Shown here: in pieces, positions 21,180 to 33,332 of the stretch
How positions within the stretch are numbered: position 1 is the stretch's first letter
Layout: each line of letters starts with the position of its first letter
Source of the DNA: Salvia splendens
Taxonomy: Eukaryota; Streptophyta; Magnoliopsida; Lamiales; Lamiaceae
Direction of reading: 5' to 3'
DNA: 64,000 nt
NCBI RefSeq assembly: GCF_004379255.2
Contig: NC_056052.1
Location: forward strand, 18,136,589 to 18,200,588
Notes under the pieces: model-generated
Database searches by the model: none
The model's input: the letters and a program-made list of their open reading frames with translations, nothing else
What the model was told of the DNA's origin: nothing
Translations under genes and position numbers: made by a program

Positions 21180-24100
21180 ATGATAAGTTGGTTGAAGAAA
21201 TTAGGGATCGCATTCGGGGCCTCCTTTTTATGGCTGGTTTGCTTCATTTACTTCACCCAGGTTCCCTTTCTAGCTCTCGTTTTTTCTCAATTTCGATTGT
21301 TGTTGCCGAGTTTTTTCGTTCCTTTTATCGTTTCATTTGATTTTTAACAATTTCTCGCTTGATGTGGTAAGGCAATGCTGCATTTACTAATAATTGTTAT
21401 ATTTGAGTGATTTCTGAAGGCTTTTATTGATTGCTTTGTGTGATCTCATGTTATATGCCTGTGTTTTGTTGTGAACGAGTCGCACCTAATAGTTTCTGAT
21501 TGCATGGTATATTTGTTTATTTATTTTGATTCCTTGATTTGGTGATTGTCGTGAGCCTGATGATTTTTTCTGAAAACACTTCAATTCCTGTTAATTTGCT
21601 GTTGAGATATCTATATAAAATGATTTAACTGTTAGCATCTGATTTATGTTCTAAGAAGAATCTAGAGTCATATTACCAAATAACTAAAATCTTTTACTCT
21701 ATTAGGGAAGAGTTTTTTAGGATATCTTTCAGTAGGATACAACGGGGATTGAATGATGACTTGACATCTTAGAGAAGATTTTATACCCTTGTGATGTTTG
21801 CATATGCTTTCTTGTGTTCTCTGGATATTTGTTCTCCACCCTAAATTTGGCATTTTATTCTGGTTGAACCAGGGCTTCAGATCGTTTGTTTGGACTGCGG
21901 TGTCATACCTACTAAAAGACAAGCTAAAGCTATCGCCTTCCGCATCGCAGTTCGTGACCACGATAGCATTCTTTCCTTGGAGTATCAAACCTGTATATGG
22001 GTATGTTTCGAACTCCATTTTCAGTGTGATAGCTTTATGTGGAGATGTGTGTTCTTTTTTCATGAAAGAAAATAGGAAGTCCAGCAACATTTTAATACCC
22101 CCCCCCCCTCCCTCCCATCACCTGTAAATATTAATTCTCTCTTTTCTGCATATGTTCTTCACTTCTTCGGGCATGCGAAAATTGGAAAACAAGAGCTAGG
22201 ACTAGCAGCCATGATGGATGTAAAGACCTTGTAGAAACTTTATTCAGGTGTATCAATTATTCATTCAAAATAGAAAAATCAAAGCACTATACTACGTGCT
22301 ACAAATAGTAATAATCAACATTTGGAAGCCTTAACTAGTCCATGATTGAGTTGAGTAAGTACTTATATTCATGAGAAAAGAATCTGCATTATTAATTGAT
22401 CATATTCAACATTTTCCTGTGTTACAAGCAGGTCTCTTGATAGTAGTGCTTTATTGTTCTACTGCATGCATGCAATTTTGATAAGAAGCATTAAGTAAGT
22501 GGTACTTCACCATTGATGACATAAATTAATGTTGAATTGCGATCTGCGATGCAGAATTTTGTCAGATTGCATACCCATTGGCGGAAGAAAAAGGATTCCT
22601 TACTTAATAATTGCCACATTGCTATCTCTTTTCCCATGGCTTGTTTTGGGCATCCATACATCCGCAAGGACCTCCAGATTGCAGCTCATGATTCTTTTGA
22701 CAGTACAGAATTTGGGCTCTGCAATGGCCGATGTTGTAATTGATGCCATGATAGCTGAGGCTGTAAGATTTGAAAGGCAAGTCTTTCAATGTGTTGTGGG
22801 GCTGTCTTTTTTAGTATGTGCTGTAAGATTGTGCATCCCTTTAATAGAAAGTAAAAAACTTATAGTGCTATGTTCATAATTGCTGACATTTATCTGTTGA
22901 CAACAGAGGACGAGGCATTCAAATTTAGTTTTAATTTTTACACTTGACCTTTGATAGAGTTAGCTCAAATTGAAGCTTAAAATATTAGCAGCCATCCTCA
23001 ATGCAGATGTGGAATACATTACCAACGGCGAAAATGTCGTTTCTTGAATTTGTTGTGACAGAATATCAAGGCATACTAACAGAATTAAGTATGATGACTG
23101 CTGCAAACTGCATTTAAGTCCTATTAAGTTAAGAATGCCCAATGTTGCTCTCTCTCTCTCTCTAAATGAACAAAACCTGAGATTAATCTTCTGTTCTAAC
23201 TTGACATGGAACATGTTGGTGTCTTTATTGGCTGTCCTGGTGAATCTGTCTGTTGTAAAGACTTTCTTCTATAGTATATGAAGGGATACCAAGTTTCAAA
23301 GATAATGTGATTTCCTCAAAAGTATATGCTTAAATGTTAAATATGTAAAAACTGTAGTCTGTTCTGTACTTTACATGCATGTAAAGCATGTCATGGTTTT
23401 TTCTCTGTCACTGAATTTGTAGTTAGTCTATGTATTTCTCTTTTGTTTTGGCGTCAATAAATTACTTTCTTATGACTCTTGAACAGGGCTAGTTTTGCTG
23501 GTGATCTTCAGTCCGTATCCTGGATGGCAATGGCTTTTGGAGGGATATGTGGCAGTTTATTTGGGGGCTACACCCTTGACAACTTACAGATAGATAAAAT
23601 ATTTTTACTTTTTTCAGTTTTACCAGCCGTACAGCTCCTTTCATGTAGTTTAGTTGAGGAAAGTTCAGTAGAAGATAAATTACTTTCTGAGAATTCCAAC
23701 TCAAATGGAGCCTCACACTCAATTAATGGCAATGATTCCGATGAAGATAATGCAAAAAACCATAGAAATATATCTACAAAGAAGTCTGGAAAAAATACTC
23801 ATAGGCAAAGAAGGGGGCAGAAGAGCACAAAACAAGAGCCTGTAGCTGTATCTGAGTCGTCTGACCACGGATTCATTATGGGAAAATGGTTCAGTTCTTT
23901 GAAAAGTGCCACATTTTCATTGCTTGGGGCTTTCAGACAGCCAATCATTTTGAGGTAATTACTAGGGCATTCTCATATAGTTAGTTGGTTGCTTGTGTAA
24001 GGTTGGAGTGATTTCCAGCTGAATATTGTCTCTTAAGCTGCTCTGTTACTATATGTACTTTACCTGAAACAATTAATTGTCATGCTTTCACTTAAGCTTC

Positions 24101-25440
24101 CCTTTGTGTTATTTACTTGCATATGTGCTTTGTGGATTCATTATTGGAATGTATATTTGCCCATTTCATGATCTACTGTGGAGTTCGGCAAGTAAAATCG
24201 CCAAAAAATGTGGATGATGATTCTTACTTGTTGTGATGTTAACAATTGTTATAGCTTTTCAATGATTGAATATCAAAAACCAATATAGTAACACTTGAAG
24301 TCAGGTAGCAAATAATAATGCGGCTACCATAAATGAAAGTGACAATTATTAAACTGACATTACTGAAACATGGAATATCTGAGCACATGTATTCAAGTGT
24401 ATGTGTTTCTTCCCTATTTTATTAGTATTTCTTTGCAGCCTTGTTATTGAGTTTTTATTTGTAGGTTCTTTCTCTTTAATGACATGAATAAACTGATGGT
24501 TTCTTTTATGCTGCTACTTTTCTCCTGGGAGTGTAGACCCATGGCATGGTTTTTCCTGGCACATGTGACTGTTCCAAACCTGTCGACAATAATGTTCTAT
24601 TACCAGACTGAAGTTCTCAAATTGGAAGCATCATTCTTGGGCACCACTCGTGTCATAGGATGGTTGGGACTCATGCTCGGGACCTTCATTTATAATCGCT
24701 ACTTGAAGAAAATGAAATTGCGTAGGATTCTCCTGTAAGTCAATCTTAGACCTGGATTCCTCTTGACTTTTTGGCAAAACTAGACCCTCACTCCAAGTAA
24801 GTTACCAATTATTCATTTGTGGGCTTCTTAAAAATTTTCAGGTGTGCTCATATTAGTTTGTCCATATTGAGCCTTCTGGACGCAATTCTGGTGTCAAGAT
24901 CAAATCTTTCACTAGGCATATCAGACAAGGTTATGGTGATCTTTGGATCAGCTTTATCAGATGGCATCAACCAATTTAAGTACGTACATAACAGTTTTTG
25001 TATCAAAGGCTATTCGTATCGTTACGTTGAAAAGGCTCAATTCATGGCCACCTATTTTCTATTTAGTTGTATATTTTCCAGCACGTTCATGGTGTTAATA
25101 AATTCTTCTGCTCAAGTAATAGAGTAGAGTAAAAGTGAAAGCAGTGAATTAATCAGTATTTTCAACTTGTTCTTTCAGGTTTATGCCATTCCTCATCTTA
25201 TCCGGGCAACTCTGCCCACCTGGTATTGAAGGAACATTGTTTGCACTCTTTATGTCCATCAACAACTTGGGTTCGACTGTGAGCTCGTTTGTGGGTGCTG
25301 GGCTGGCCTCAGTTTTGAATATCTCTTCAGGAAGCTTTGACAACTTATTCGTGGGCATTATGATCCAAGTCGTATGCACTTTCATCCCGGTGGCTTTTCT
25401 ATTCTTGATACCGAAAGAAGCTACAGGCATATCAGCTTAG
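21180..25440 (+). CDS. Folate-biopterin transporter family protein
   Basis: Seven coding exons join into a 498-aa protein: 21180-21260, 21873-22000, 22555-22776, 23487-23954, 24537-24734, 24842-24979, 25179-25440. All junctions keep frame. The product is a polytopic major-facilitator-type membrane protein of the folate-biopterin transporter (BT1/FBT) family, known from plant, cyanobacterial and trypanosomatid members that move folates or pterins. Family signatures include PWSIKPVYG, DCIPIGGRKR, DVVIDAMIAEAV, SWMAMAFGGICGSLFGG and PNLSTIMFYYQTEVL. A polar, Ser/Lys/Asn-rich loop (about residues 200-275) splits the two halves, as usual in the family. Intron 3 begins with GC (AG|GCAAGT at 22777); the others are GT-AG. 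Start: ATG 21180; the frame is open upstream but without ATG. Substrate and membrane (plasma, tonoplast or plastid) cannot be told from sequence. The 307 bases after the stop are the 3' UTR side, ending at the CRM-like insertion. Confidence 0.9.
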
Positions 25441-25747
25441 CAGCTAGAGACAGATCCAAGAACTGACTTGATTAGGCGAGATAGAAATGAGCTTTGGTGG
25501 TTTGTTTTATTTTTCAGAAGAGCAATTTTGACATTAGAAACAGTTGTGGATTACAGGATTCCATTTAAGCTTTTAGGCTACTAATGTTTTGGTCTTTGTA
25601 AAAGGATTTGAGAGAAGGGATTGGTTGCTTTGGACAGAGGTAGGAATGTTTGTCATATTTTAGCGGAATATCTTTACACAAGGCGCTGAAAGTAAATGTA
25701 ATAGTAGTATTTCTTTAATAACTAAACACCGTTCTGAATATACTACT

Positions 25748-26620
25748 TGATAAGGTTCCTTGTGAGGGAAACCTTCCATGTGCCCAAGAAATACCCAAAG
25801 CGGTGTTTGATTTCAATTTTTTTGTGTTTTCAAGGATAAAGTAAAGATAAAGAGCCTAGCCTCTAAAAACTAAACTCAAAATGGTTTTGGATGGAGAGAA
25901 AGAAGGTGAGAAGAAAGTGTAAAGAAGGAGGAATCCTCTTTGAGGACCTATGACCTCCCACAAAAAGATGTGGGCAACCCTAGGCTACTTTCACCCAAAG
26001 CAAATACTCCATTGGCTCCACATTCATGACTACACAACCATAAATGCATACCTATACTTGATTTAGCCAAATGAACATAAAACAAGCAACCTACAATGTA
26101 GGAATTTGGATAGAAATCTCACATGGGAGATACTCTCAAAGGAGTCTTCATAATAACATTCATCAAAGTCTGCCCTTAAAGTCTTATAAAAAGGATATTT
26201 ATAGTTAGGGTTGGAAACCCAAGAAAAGGGCTAAAAAAACAAGGAAAAAACGGATGTAAAAGTTGAATCGCCCGGCCGGGCGTTTTGGGGAAAGTGAAAT
26301 CGCCCGGTCGGGCGAACTTTCTGGATTCGGCGCTGCTTCTTCAAACGCCCGGTCGGGCGTTCTGGGATGGCGAAATCGCCCGGTCGGGCGAACTTTCTGG
26401 ACTGTGGACGATGCTCAGCGCGCAAACGCCCGGTCGGGCGTTTTGGAGGTGTGGATTCGCCAGACCGGGCATTCCATCTGCCTCCTCCATTCCCCTCCTA
26501 ATGAAGTTTGAAACGCCTTCCCGAAGCCTTTGTCTCATTGATCTCGTGACGGGCCTTCCGGGCAGCTTAAGGGGAGTCGTGGTCGGGTCAGCCCGGGCCT
26601 TGGACTTCCCGTTTGTATCA
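25748..26620 (-). repeat. 3' LTR of CRM-like element
   Basis: On the minus strand it runs TGATACAAACGGG ... CCTTATCA. A purine-rich tract (AAGAGGGAGAGGA) lies directly upstream (26621-26635 on the plus strand). TATA box TATAAATA on the minus strand at 26196-26203. The first 280 bases encode the polyprotein C-terminus. Confidence 0.95.
26269..26471. repeat. Cluster of six 14-bp GC palindromes in LTR
   Basis: CGCCCGGTCGGGCG-type sequences start at 26269, 26301, 26346, 26377, 26427 and 26458. Spacing is irregular (31 to 50 bases). The sixth copy is mutated here (cgccagaccggg) but intact in the 5' LTR (32968). The third to sixth copies fall in the polyprotein frame or at its stop and contribute repeated ARPG-type residues. 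Confidence 0.9.
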
Positions 26621-29600
26621 TCCTCTCCCTCTTGAGAAGGATTTGTCCTCAAATCTGGGTCGTCCCCTACAAAATCAAACGGACTCAAGTCAGCCACATT
26701 AAAAGTACAACTCACGTTATACTCACCGGGAAGATCAATGATGTAGGCATTGTCGTTCACACGCTCTAGGACCATAAATGGGCCATCCCCTCGCGGGGCA
26801 AGCTTGGATCTTGCTTTGTCGGGAAAACGTATTTTCCGAAAGTGTACCCACACCCAATCTCCGGGGTTGAACAACATTTTCTTTCGCCCTTTGTTTACCC
26901 TTTGAGCTACTTGTTCCCCCATCTTGCGGATTCGTTCTTGCACTCGAGTGTGCACATCTTGTACAAACTTGGCTTTCTCCATCCCACCTACATCAACCAT
27001 ATAAGACATAGGCAAATCGGCCATGGACAAGTCCAACGGGGTGAGTGGATTGAAACCATAGACAACCTCAAAAGGGGATTGTTGGGTGGTGGAATGTATG
27101 GTCCTATTATAAGCAAATTCGGCTATAGGCAAACATTCTTCCCAAGAAGTTTTATTTTCAAAAACCAAGGCACGGAGAAGAGTTCCCAATGAGCGGTTTA
27201 CAACTTCCGTTTGACCATCCGTTTGGGGATGTGCGGTGGTAGAGAAAAGAAGTTTGGTGCCCATCCTACCCCAAAGTGTTTTCCAAAAGAAACTCAAAAA
27301 TTTGACGTCTCTATCACTTACAATAGTTATCGGGACCCCATGGATTCTTACAACCTCCTTGAAAAATAAACTAGCAATGAATTTGGCATCACTTGTCTTC
27401 CGACATGGAATGAAGTGAGCCATTTTGGAAAACCTATCCACCACCACAAAGATGCTATCATTTTTCCGAGGAGACATTGGGAGACCTAGAACAAAGTCCA
27501 TGGACAAGTCTACCCAAGGATGTGTAGGAGTAGGCAAAGGGATGTAAAGACCATAATTGTTAGATTTAGACTTGGCTTGCCTACACTCTAAGCAACTACT
27601 ACAAAACTTTTCAACATGCTTCTTCATGCAAGGCCAAAAGAAATGCTCACTTAGTATGTCAAAAGTTTTAAGCAACCCAAAATGACCCATTAGGCCCCCT
27701 AGGTGAGCCTCCTTAATCAACAAGTTTCTCAAAGAGCATGAAGGTATGCACAACCTATTCTCTCTAAAAAGATAGCCATCCAACTTATAGTATTTATCAA
27801 AAGCACCTTTTTCACAAGCTCCGTAAATAGAAGAAAAGTCATGATCATGCTCATAAAGGTCTTTAATAAACTCAAATCCAACATATTTGGAGGTACACAT
27901 AGTAAGCACACGCTTTCTCAAACACACGGTATCACTCACAAGTAAAGTGCCATCATGCAAGGTCTCAAAAGGCTTCCTAGAAAGAGCATCGGCAACCACA
28001 TTGTCCTTTCCCTTCTTGTACCTAATGACATAGGGAAAAGTCTCTAGGAAAACACTCCATTTAGCATGCCTTTTATCAAGTTTATGTTGACCTCCTAAGA
28101 ACTTAATAGACTCATGATCCGTGTGTATCACAAACTCCTTGTGCATCAAATAGTGTTGCCAATTCTCAAGGCAACGGACTATAGCATACAACTCCTTGTC
28201 GTATGTGGGGTAGTTCAATTGGGCTTGATTTAGTTTTTCCGAGAAGTAAGCTATGGGCTTACCCTCTTGCATGAGAACTCCCCCGATCCCCACACCACTT
28301 GCATCACACTCAAGTTCAAAAGTTTTATCAAAATTAGGGAGTGCTAGTAAGGGAGCATGCGTGAGGTCATTTTTCAAGGTACTAAACGCTCTCTCTTGCT
28401 CCTCCCCCCACTTAAACTCAACATTTTTTTTGACAAGGTGGTTCAAGGGTGAAGCTTTTGTGGAAAAATCTCTAACAAACCTCCTATAGAAGCTAGCAAG
28501 GCCATGAAAGGACCTAACCTCACTCACATTCCTAGGTGTTGGCCATTCCCTAATGGCTTTCACCTTTTCCTCATCTACCCGCACTCCTTCCTTTCCCACA
28601 ACAAAACCAAGAAACACAACTTCCTCAACACAAAAAATGCATTTAGGCAACTTGGCATATAAAGTATGCATTCTCAACACTTCAAGCACATTCCTAAGAT
28701 GACTAGCATGCTCTTCAACACTACGACTATAAATCAAGATATCATCAAAATATACCACCACAAATTTCCCAATAAAAGGACGAAGTACATGATTCATCAA
28801 ACGCATGAATGTAGAAGGGGCATTAGTTAAACCAAAAGGCATCACAAGCCATTCATATAAGCCAAATTTGGTTTTGAAAGCGGTTTTCCATTCATCTCCC
28901 TCTTTCATGCGAATTTGGTGATATCCACTAGCCAAATCAATTTTAGAAAAACATATAGAGCCACAAAGATCCTCTAACATGTCGTCTAACCTAGGTATAG
29001 GGTGTCTATATTTGATGGTGATTTTGTTAATTGCCCTACAATCTACACACATCCTCCAACTTCCGTCCTTCTTAGGTACAAGAATGACGGGTACGGCACA
29101 AGGAGATAGAGATTCACGAATTAGACCTTTGGCAAGGAGTTCCTCGACTTGCCTTTGTAGCTCTTGTGTCTCCTTGGGGTTCGCCTTGTATGCGGCCCAG
29201 TTTGGGAGTGATGATCCCGGCAAAAGGTCAATTTGATGCTCGATCCCCCTCATGGGAGGGAGTTCACTCGGGAGTTCTTCCGGGAATACATCTTCAAATT
29301 CCTGCAACACACTTTGGACAATCAAAGGATACGGGTCAAGGTTAGTAGCTAAGCACAAATCCTTACGGACCACGAGGAGAACGGAGGGGTGATTGTTTAG
29401 TGCCCACCCAAGGTCGGTTTTACTAGCTATCAAACATTCCTTTCCCCCTCTTGTTTGTGGGTGCTCTCCTTTGGGCGCTTTTATTTTTCTCTCACCACCC
29501 CCACTCTCACTTGGCTTTTTTAGCTCACATTCTTCTACTAGCCTTTTTTCCCTATCTCTCTCTCTTTCCTTTTGTAGATGTTGGCTAGCCTCAAACACGG

Positions 29601-31476
29601 CACTAGGTAGCAATGGCTTCAAACGAACCTTCAACCCGTTGAGCATGTAGAAATACTCATTCGTGAAGCCATTTTTGTAGGCCCTTCTATCAAACTCCCA
29701 TGGCCTCCCTAGCAAAACATGACATGCCGTCATAGGAATGATATCACATAGGATTTCGTCCTCAACTTCTCCAATCTTCAATGGAACTTTGCATTGAGCC
29801 TTCACCCTCAACTCTCCGGAGTCCCCTAACCATTGCAATTTGTAGGGGTTTGGGTGTTTAAGTACCTTCAATCCCAACTTGGCCACCAACCGGTCACACA
29901 CCACATTTGTACAACTCCCTCCATCTATGATGACCAAGCACGTCTTGGACTTCACCTTACACTTCATATGAAAGATGTTGCACCTTTGCTCCTTATGCTC
30001 CTCAAGGTTGGGTTGTACATTGAGCATTCGGAGTACAACCATAGCCCTTAAGGGTGTATCTTCTTCTTCGCCACTAGAAAAAGCTATGTCGGTGTCCGGG
30101 CTCACTTCTTTAGTGCCCACACCCTCCCCATCTTCTTCATCTTCCTCACTATACACGCTACCATCTTGCCCGATAACCATTACCCGTTGGTTTGGGCACT
30201 CGCGTGCATAATGGCCATACCCCTTACACTTGAAACATTGAACCTTCTTGTCTTCCATAGGGGCTATAGCTTTAATAGGTTGAGTACCCGGTAAAGCCTT
30301 CGCGATCGGCCTCCCTTGGGTGTTTGGATTGGCCATGTTTTCCACCTTCTTGCCGGGAGCACTCCACTTGCTAGTCCCCGTCCCTCCGGTTTGGCTAGAC
30401 GCCCATTTAGCCCGGCTAGAAACCAACTCCTTACTTTGCCTCTCAAAAGTGTCGGCAAACCCAATCACCTCATCCAAGGAAATTCCCCTCAATGCCTCCA
30501 CTTGCACCTTGTGCTTCAAGTTGATGTTAAGGCCATGGATAAATCGATCTTGAGTCGCCTCTTCTTGCTCCTCCACCCCTACCTTGCTCATCAATGATAG
30601 GAGTTCATAGTAGTACTCCATTACGCTCTTCGTCCCTTGCTTCAAATCTTGAAACTCCCCTCGAAGTCGGAGGAAATAGGACTTTGGTACAAAGGTAGTC
30701 CTCATGAGCTCACACAACTCCGCCCACGAACCCACTTCCCCTCCCCTAACCATCCTTCTCCTCCTCATCGTATCATTCCACCATGTATCCGCATTGCCAC
30801 GAAACTCGGCTATTGCCACCTTCACCTTATCACCTTCCGAAAAGTTATGGAGTGAGAAAATTTTGCTCATTTGTGACTCCCATTCCAAGTAGGCCTCGGG
30901 ATCAAACTTGCCGTGGAACTCGGGAAATGTGTGCTTGATAGACTTGGTGGGATCATCATACCGCGGCTCCATCTCCTCCTCATAGTTTCTATATCTTCCA
31001 TGCCTACCATTCCACCCATGGTGCCCCATGTTTCCATTCCCTCTTCCGCCCATTATGTTCCCGAACCTACCATTCCTATTCCCATTCCGTCCTCCTCCTT
31101 GTCCCCCGCGCCCCCCATGATCGTACCAACCATATGGCTCTTCCTCTCCATTACTCCCCTCGGAGGCATCATGATGTGTGTGATTGCTCCTAGGGGTGTT
31201 TGACCTTGATAGTCGCACGGCCTTCAAAGCGTTGAGCTCGTCGTGGAGAAAAGTTTGGTTTTCATGGATGGATGCTTGGTTCACCTTGAGTTCCTTCAAA
31301 TCCCCGAACATAGCATCTTGAGTGACATGCATTGTGGTTTGGCCTTCTTTTAGATCCCTCAAATCCGTCATAATTTTTTCCATCAAGTTTTTCAACTCAT
31401 CCCCCGCCACACTAAGACTCGTACTCGCACCCGGTTGCGGATCCCCCATCGTGGTGGATCTAGTACGAGGTGGCAT
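26341..31476 (-). CDS. Gag-pol polyprotein of CRM-like element, intact
   Basis: 1711 aa from the ATG at 31474-31476. Order: Gag (about residues 165-330, DPEAYLEWE and WWND); CCHC zinc knuckle [17 protein letters not shown] (about 412-428); aspartic protease with IIDGGS (about 517); reverse transcriptase with [18 protein letters not shown] and catalytic YFDDILIYS (about 907); RNase H with [13 protein letters not shown] (about 1055); integrase zinc finger (H-H-C-C, about 1260-1300) and core ([25 protein letters not shown]), then the GPF-like region ([14 protein letters not shown]) and FNVADLSPF. The last ~93 residues are encoded inside the 3' LTR and include [15 protein letters not shown], the place of the CR-type motif of CRM elements. 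Every catalytic residue I looked for is present, so it may still be active. No chromodomain. Confidence 0.93.
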   Translation of the reverse strand: MPPRTRSTTMGDPQPGASTSLSVAGDELKNLMEKIMTDLRDLKEGQTTMHVTQDAMFGDLKELKVNQASIHENQTFLHDELNALKAVRLSRSNTPRSNHTHHDASEGSNGEEEPYGWYDHGGRGGQGGGRNGNRNGRFGNIMGGRGNGNMGHHGWNGRHGRYRNYEEEMEPRYDDPTKSIKHTFPEFHGKFDPEAYLEWESQMSKIFSLHNFSEGDKVKVAIAEFRGNADTWWNDTMRRRRMVRGGEVGSWAELCELMRTTFVPKSYFLRLRGEFQDLKQGTKSVMEYYYELLSLMSKVGVEEQEEATQDRFIHGLNINLKHKVQVEALRGISLDEVIGFADTFERQSKELVSSRAKWASSQTGGTGTSKWSAPGKKVENMANPNTQGRPIAKALPGTQPIKAIAPMEDKKVQCFKCKGYGHYARECPNQRVMVIGQDGSVYSEEDEEDGEGVGTKEVSPDTDIAFSSGEEEDTPLRAMVVLRMLNVQPNLEEHKEQRCNIFHMKCKVKSKTCLVIIDGGSCTNVVCDRLVAKLGLKVLKHPNPYKLQWLGDSGELRVKAQCKVPLKIGEVEDEILCDIIPMTACHVLLGRPWEFDRRAYKNGFTNEYFYMLNGLKVRLKPLLPSAVFEASQHLQKERERDREKRLVEECELKKPSESGGGERKIKAPKGEHPQTRGGKECLIASKTDLGWALNNHPSVLLVVRKDLCLATNLDPYPLIVQSVLQEFEDVFPEELPSELPPMRGIEHQIDLLPGSSLPNWAAYKANPKETQELQRQVEELLAKGLIRESLSPCAVPVILVPKKDGSWRMCVDCRAINKITIKYRHPIPRLDDMLEDLCGSICFSKIDLASGYHQIRMKEGDEWKTAFKTKFGLYEWLVMPFGLTNAPSTFMRLMNHVLRPFIGKFVVVYFDDILIYSRSVEEHASHLRNVLEVLRMHTLYAKLPKCIFCVEEVVFLGFVVGKEGVRVDEEKVKAIREWPTPRNVSEVRSFHGLASFYRRFVRDFSTKASPLNHLVKKNVEFKWGEEQERAFSTLKNDLTHAPLLALPNFDKTFELECDASGVGIGGVLMQEGKPIAYFSEKLNQAQLNYPTYDKELYAIVRCLENWQHYLMHKEFVIHTDHESIKFLGGQHKLDKRHAKWSVFLETFPYVIRYKKGKDNVVADALSRKPFETLHDGTLLVSDTVCLRKRVLTMCTSKYVGFEFIKDLYEHDHDFSSIYGACEKGAFDKYYKLDGYLFRENRLCIPSCSLRNLLIKEAHLGGLMGHFGLLKTFDILSEHFFWPCMKKHVEKFCSSCLECRQAKSKSNNYGLYIPLPTPTHPWVDLSMDFVLGLPMSPRKNDSIFVVVDRFSKMAHFIPCRKTSDAKFIASLFFKEVVRIHGVPITIVSDRDVKFLSFFWKTLWGRMGTKLLFSTTAHPQTDGQTEVVNRSLGTLLRALVFENKTSWEECLPIAEFAYNRTIHSTTQQSPFEVVYGFNPLTPLDLSMADLPMSYMVDVGGMEKAKFVQDVHTRVQERIRKMGEQVAQRVNKGRKKMLFNPGDWVWVHFRKIRFPDKARSKLAPRGDGPFMVLERVNDNAYIIDLPGEYNVSCTFNVADLSPFDFVGDDPDLRTNPSQEGEDDTNGKSKARADPTTTPLKLPGRPVTRSMRQRLREGVSNFIRRGMEEADGMPGLANPHLQNARPGVCALSIVHSPESSPDRAISPSQNARPGV

Positions 31477-32242
31477 TCACAATGGTACCTACAATAAGAA
31501 ATAAAAAAAACTAGGATCTAGTCCTAAGGGTTAGTAAAATCCACACTCACACACACAAGAAGGGGAGATTTTAGTAAGAACTCACTTCCCAATTGGTAAT
31601 CCCACCCCCAATTCACTCACCAATGTCACTCGGAAAAAGGCTTAGAATATAGTGAGGGCTAGGTTCACTCACTCTCAATATCCAACTTCCAAAATGCAAG
31701 CGCTAAGACAAATCAATCAAGGTATACACATAGGCAATATAACCAAGCAAGTAAAGCCAATCAAGCATGTGAAAGTAAGGTTCAATGCCTAAGGAAGTTA
31801 ACAAACAAACTTAGTTGAGCTGAAAATTTATGTAACACTTGGCTGATCTTTAGGAATTTTTTTGATATGGCTACCCAACCCCAAAATTGATGAAACTTGG
31901 TAGATAACAAGATTAAAGGGTTTAGAAAGAGGGAAAAATATCCCCAATATAGCAGGTTTTCGAGAAGACCCTCGATTTTACGTTTTCCCCAAATCTGTCA
32001 AACTAGGGCACAAAACAGGGCAGCAACTTCACACATTAATTTGACCTATCAAATGATAGAATTTTTGGCTGAGATTTTTCAGGAAAATAGTTCATGTATC
32101 AAGGTTCATGCACACCAAAAATCAGCTCAATCCTACAACAATTGACCAATAAACAAGCAAAGACTAAAACAAAAGAAATAAGGAAAAATAAGGAAAATGA
32201 AATTTCATAGAGGTTTAAAATCAAACACTTGGTAGGCACCTA
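31477..32242 (-). other. 5' leader of CRM-like element
   Basis: 766 bases between PBS and gag start on the minus strand. No gene seen. It should hold the packaging signal and 5' UTR, but I recognise no defined motif. Confidence 0.7.
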
Positions 32243-32255
32243 GGCTCTGATACCA
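32243..32255 (-). other. Primer-binding site (iMet tRNA)
   Basis: Minus strand TGGTATCAGAGCC, complementary to the 3' end of plant initiator Met-tRNA, starting 2 bases after the 5' LTR. Confidence 0.9.
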
Positions 32256-32257
32256 AA

Positions 32258-33130
32258 TGATAAGGTTCCTTGTGAGGGAAACCTTCCATGTGCCCAAGAA
32301 ATACCCAAAGCGGTGTTTGATTTCAATTTTTTTGTGTTTTCAAGGATAAAGTAAAGATAAAGAGCCTAGCCTCCAAAAACTAAACTCAAAATGGTTTTGG
32401 ATGGAGAGAAAGAAGGTGAGAAGAAAGTGTAAAGAAGGAGGAATCCTCTTTGAGGACCTATGACCTCCCACAAAAAGATGTGGGCAACCCTAGGCTACTT
32501 TCACCCAAAGCAAATACTCCATTGGCTCCACATTCATGACTACACAACCATAAATGCATACCTATACTTGATTTAGCCAAATGAACATAAAACAAGCAAC
32601 CTACAATGTAGGAATTTGGATAGAAATCTCACATGGGAGATGCTCTCAAAGGAGTCTTCATAATAACATTCATCAAAGTCTGCCCTTAAAGTCTTACAAA
32701 AAGGATATTTATAGTTAGGGTTGGAAACCCAAGAAAAGGGCTAAAAAAACAAGGAAAAAACGGATGTAAAAGTTGAATCGCCCGGCCGGGCGTTTTGGGG
32801 AAAGTGAAATCGCCCGGTCGGGCGAACTTTCTGGATTCGGCGCTGCTTCTTCAAACGCCCGGTCGGGCGTTCTGGGATGGCGAAATCGCCCGGTCGGGCG
32901 AACTTTCTGGACTGTGGACGATGCTCAGCGCGCAAACGCCCGGTCGGGCGTTTTGGAGGTGTGGATTCGCCCGACCGGGCATTCCATCTGCCTCCTCCAT
33001 TCCCCTCCTAATGAAGTTTGAAACGCTTTCCCGAAGCCTTTGTCTCATTGATCTCGTGACGGGCCTTCCGGGCAGCTTAAGGGGAGTCGTGGTCGGGTCA
33101 GCCCGGGCCTTGGACTTCCCGTTTGTATCA
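32258..33130 (-). repeat. 5' LTR of CRM-like element
   Basis: 873 bp, the same length as the 3' LTR. All six GC palindromes are intact here. It contains the promoter that would drive the element. Confidence 0.95.
32706..32713 (-). promoter_or_regulatory. TATA box in 5' LTR
   Basis: TATAAATA on the minus strand, conserved in the 3' LTR at 26196-26203. It lies downstream (in element orientation) of the GC-palindrome cluster. Confidence 0.6.
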
Positions 33131-33277
33131 CTACTCTTACTAATTGCTTAAACTAAAGCCTTTCTTTAGATCGAGTTAGCTGTTTACCCATATCATATGC
33201 ATGATGGATTTGGTCCTATTACAATGCTACTATCTTAAATTGCTAACAACTAATTATGTCAAAAACATATGTTATAG

Positions 33278-33332
33278 AAAGGGTCGCGATCCCGCGAGGG
33301 TGAGCTAACCCCAAAAACCCGTCCTCAGTTCG
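33278..33332 (+). other. Plastid 16S rRNA-derived fragment (NUPT)
   Basis: About 55 bases starting AAAGGGTCGCGATCCCGCGA and ending CGTCCTCAGTTCG match the sense strand of plastid 16S rRNA shortly before its 3' end, from memory of that conserved region, with about one difference. Both flanks leave 16S sequence abruptly, so this is a nuclear scrap, not an rRNA gene. Sequence at 33360-33560 has a similar non-repetitive look and might also be organelle-derived, but I could not place it. Confidence 0.6.

Larger units (their letters stand above)
25748..33130 (-). mobile_element. Complete CRM-like Ty3 retrotransposon
   Basis: Two 873-bp LTRs, an iMet-type PBS and a single uninterrupted 1711-codon gag-pol frame, flanked by a perfect 5-bp target duplication CTACT (25743-25747 and 33131-33135). 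Total 7383 bp. The LTRs differ at about 5 sites in 873 (roughly 0.6%), so the insertion is recent. Gag ([17 protein letters not shown]) and the integrase C-terminus ([17 protein letters not shown]) resemble the CRM clade; no chromodomain is seen. It lies 307 bp downstream of the transporter and transcribes towards it. Confidence 0.93.

Noticed and set aside
26269..26471. CRISPR-like repeat array
   Set aside because: Repeats are short palindromes at irregular spacing inside a plant LTR and partly within a coding frame.
32243..32255. tRNA gene
   Set aside because: Only the 13 bases complementary to the tRNA 3' end are present; it is a primer-binding site. The same applies to 50467, 63352 and 8838.
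33278..33332. Functional rRNA gene
   Set aside because: Only about 55 bases of 16S, with unrelated sequence on both sides.
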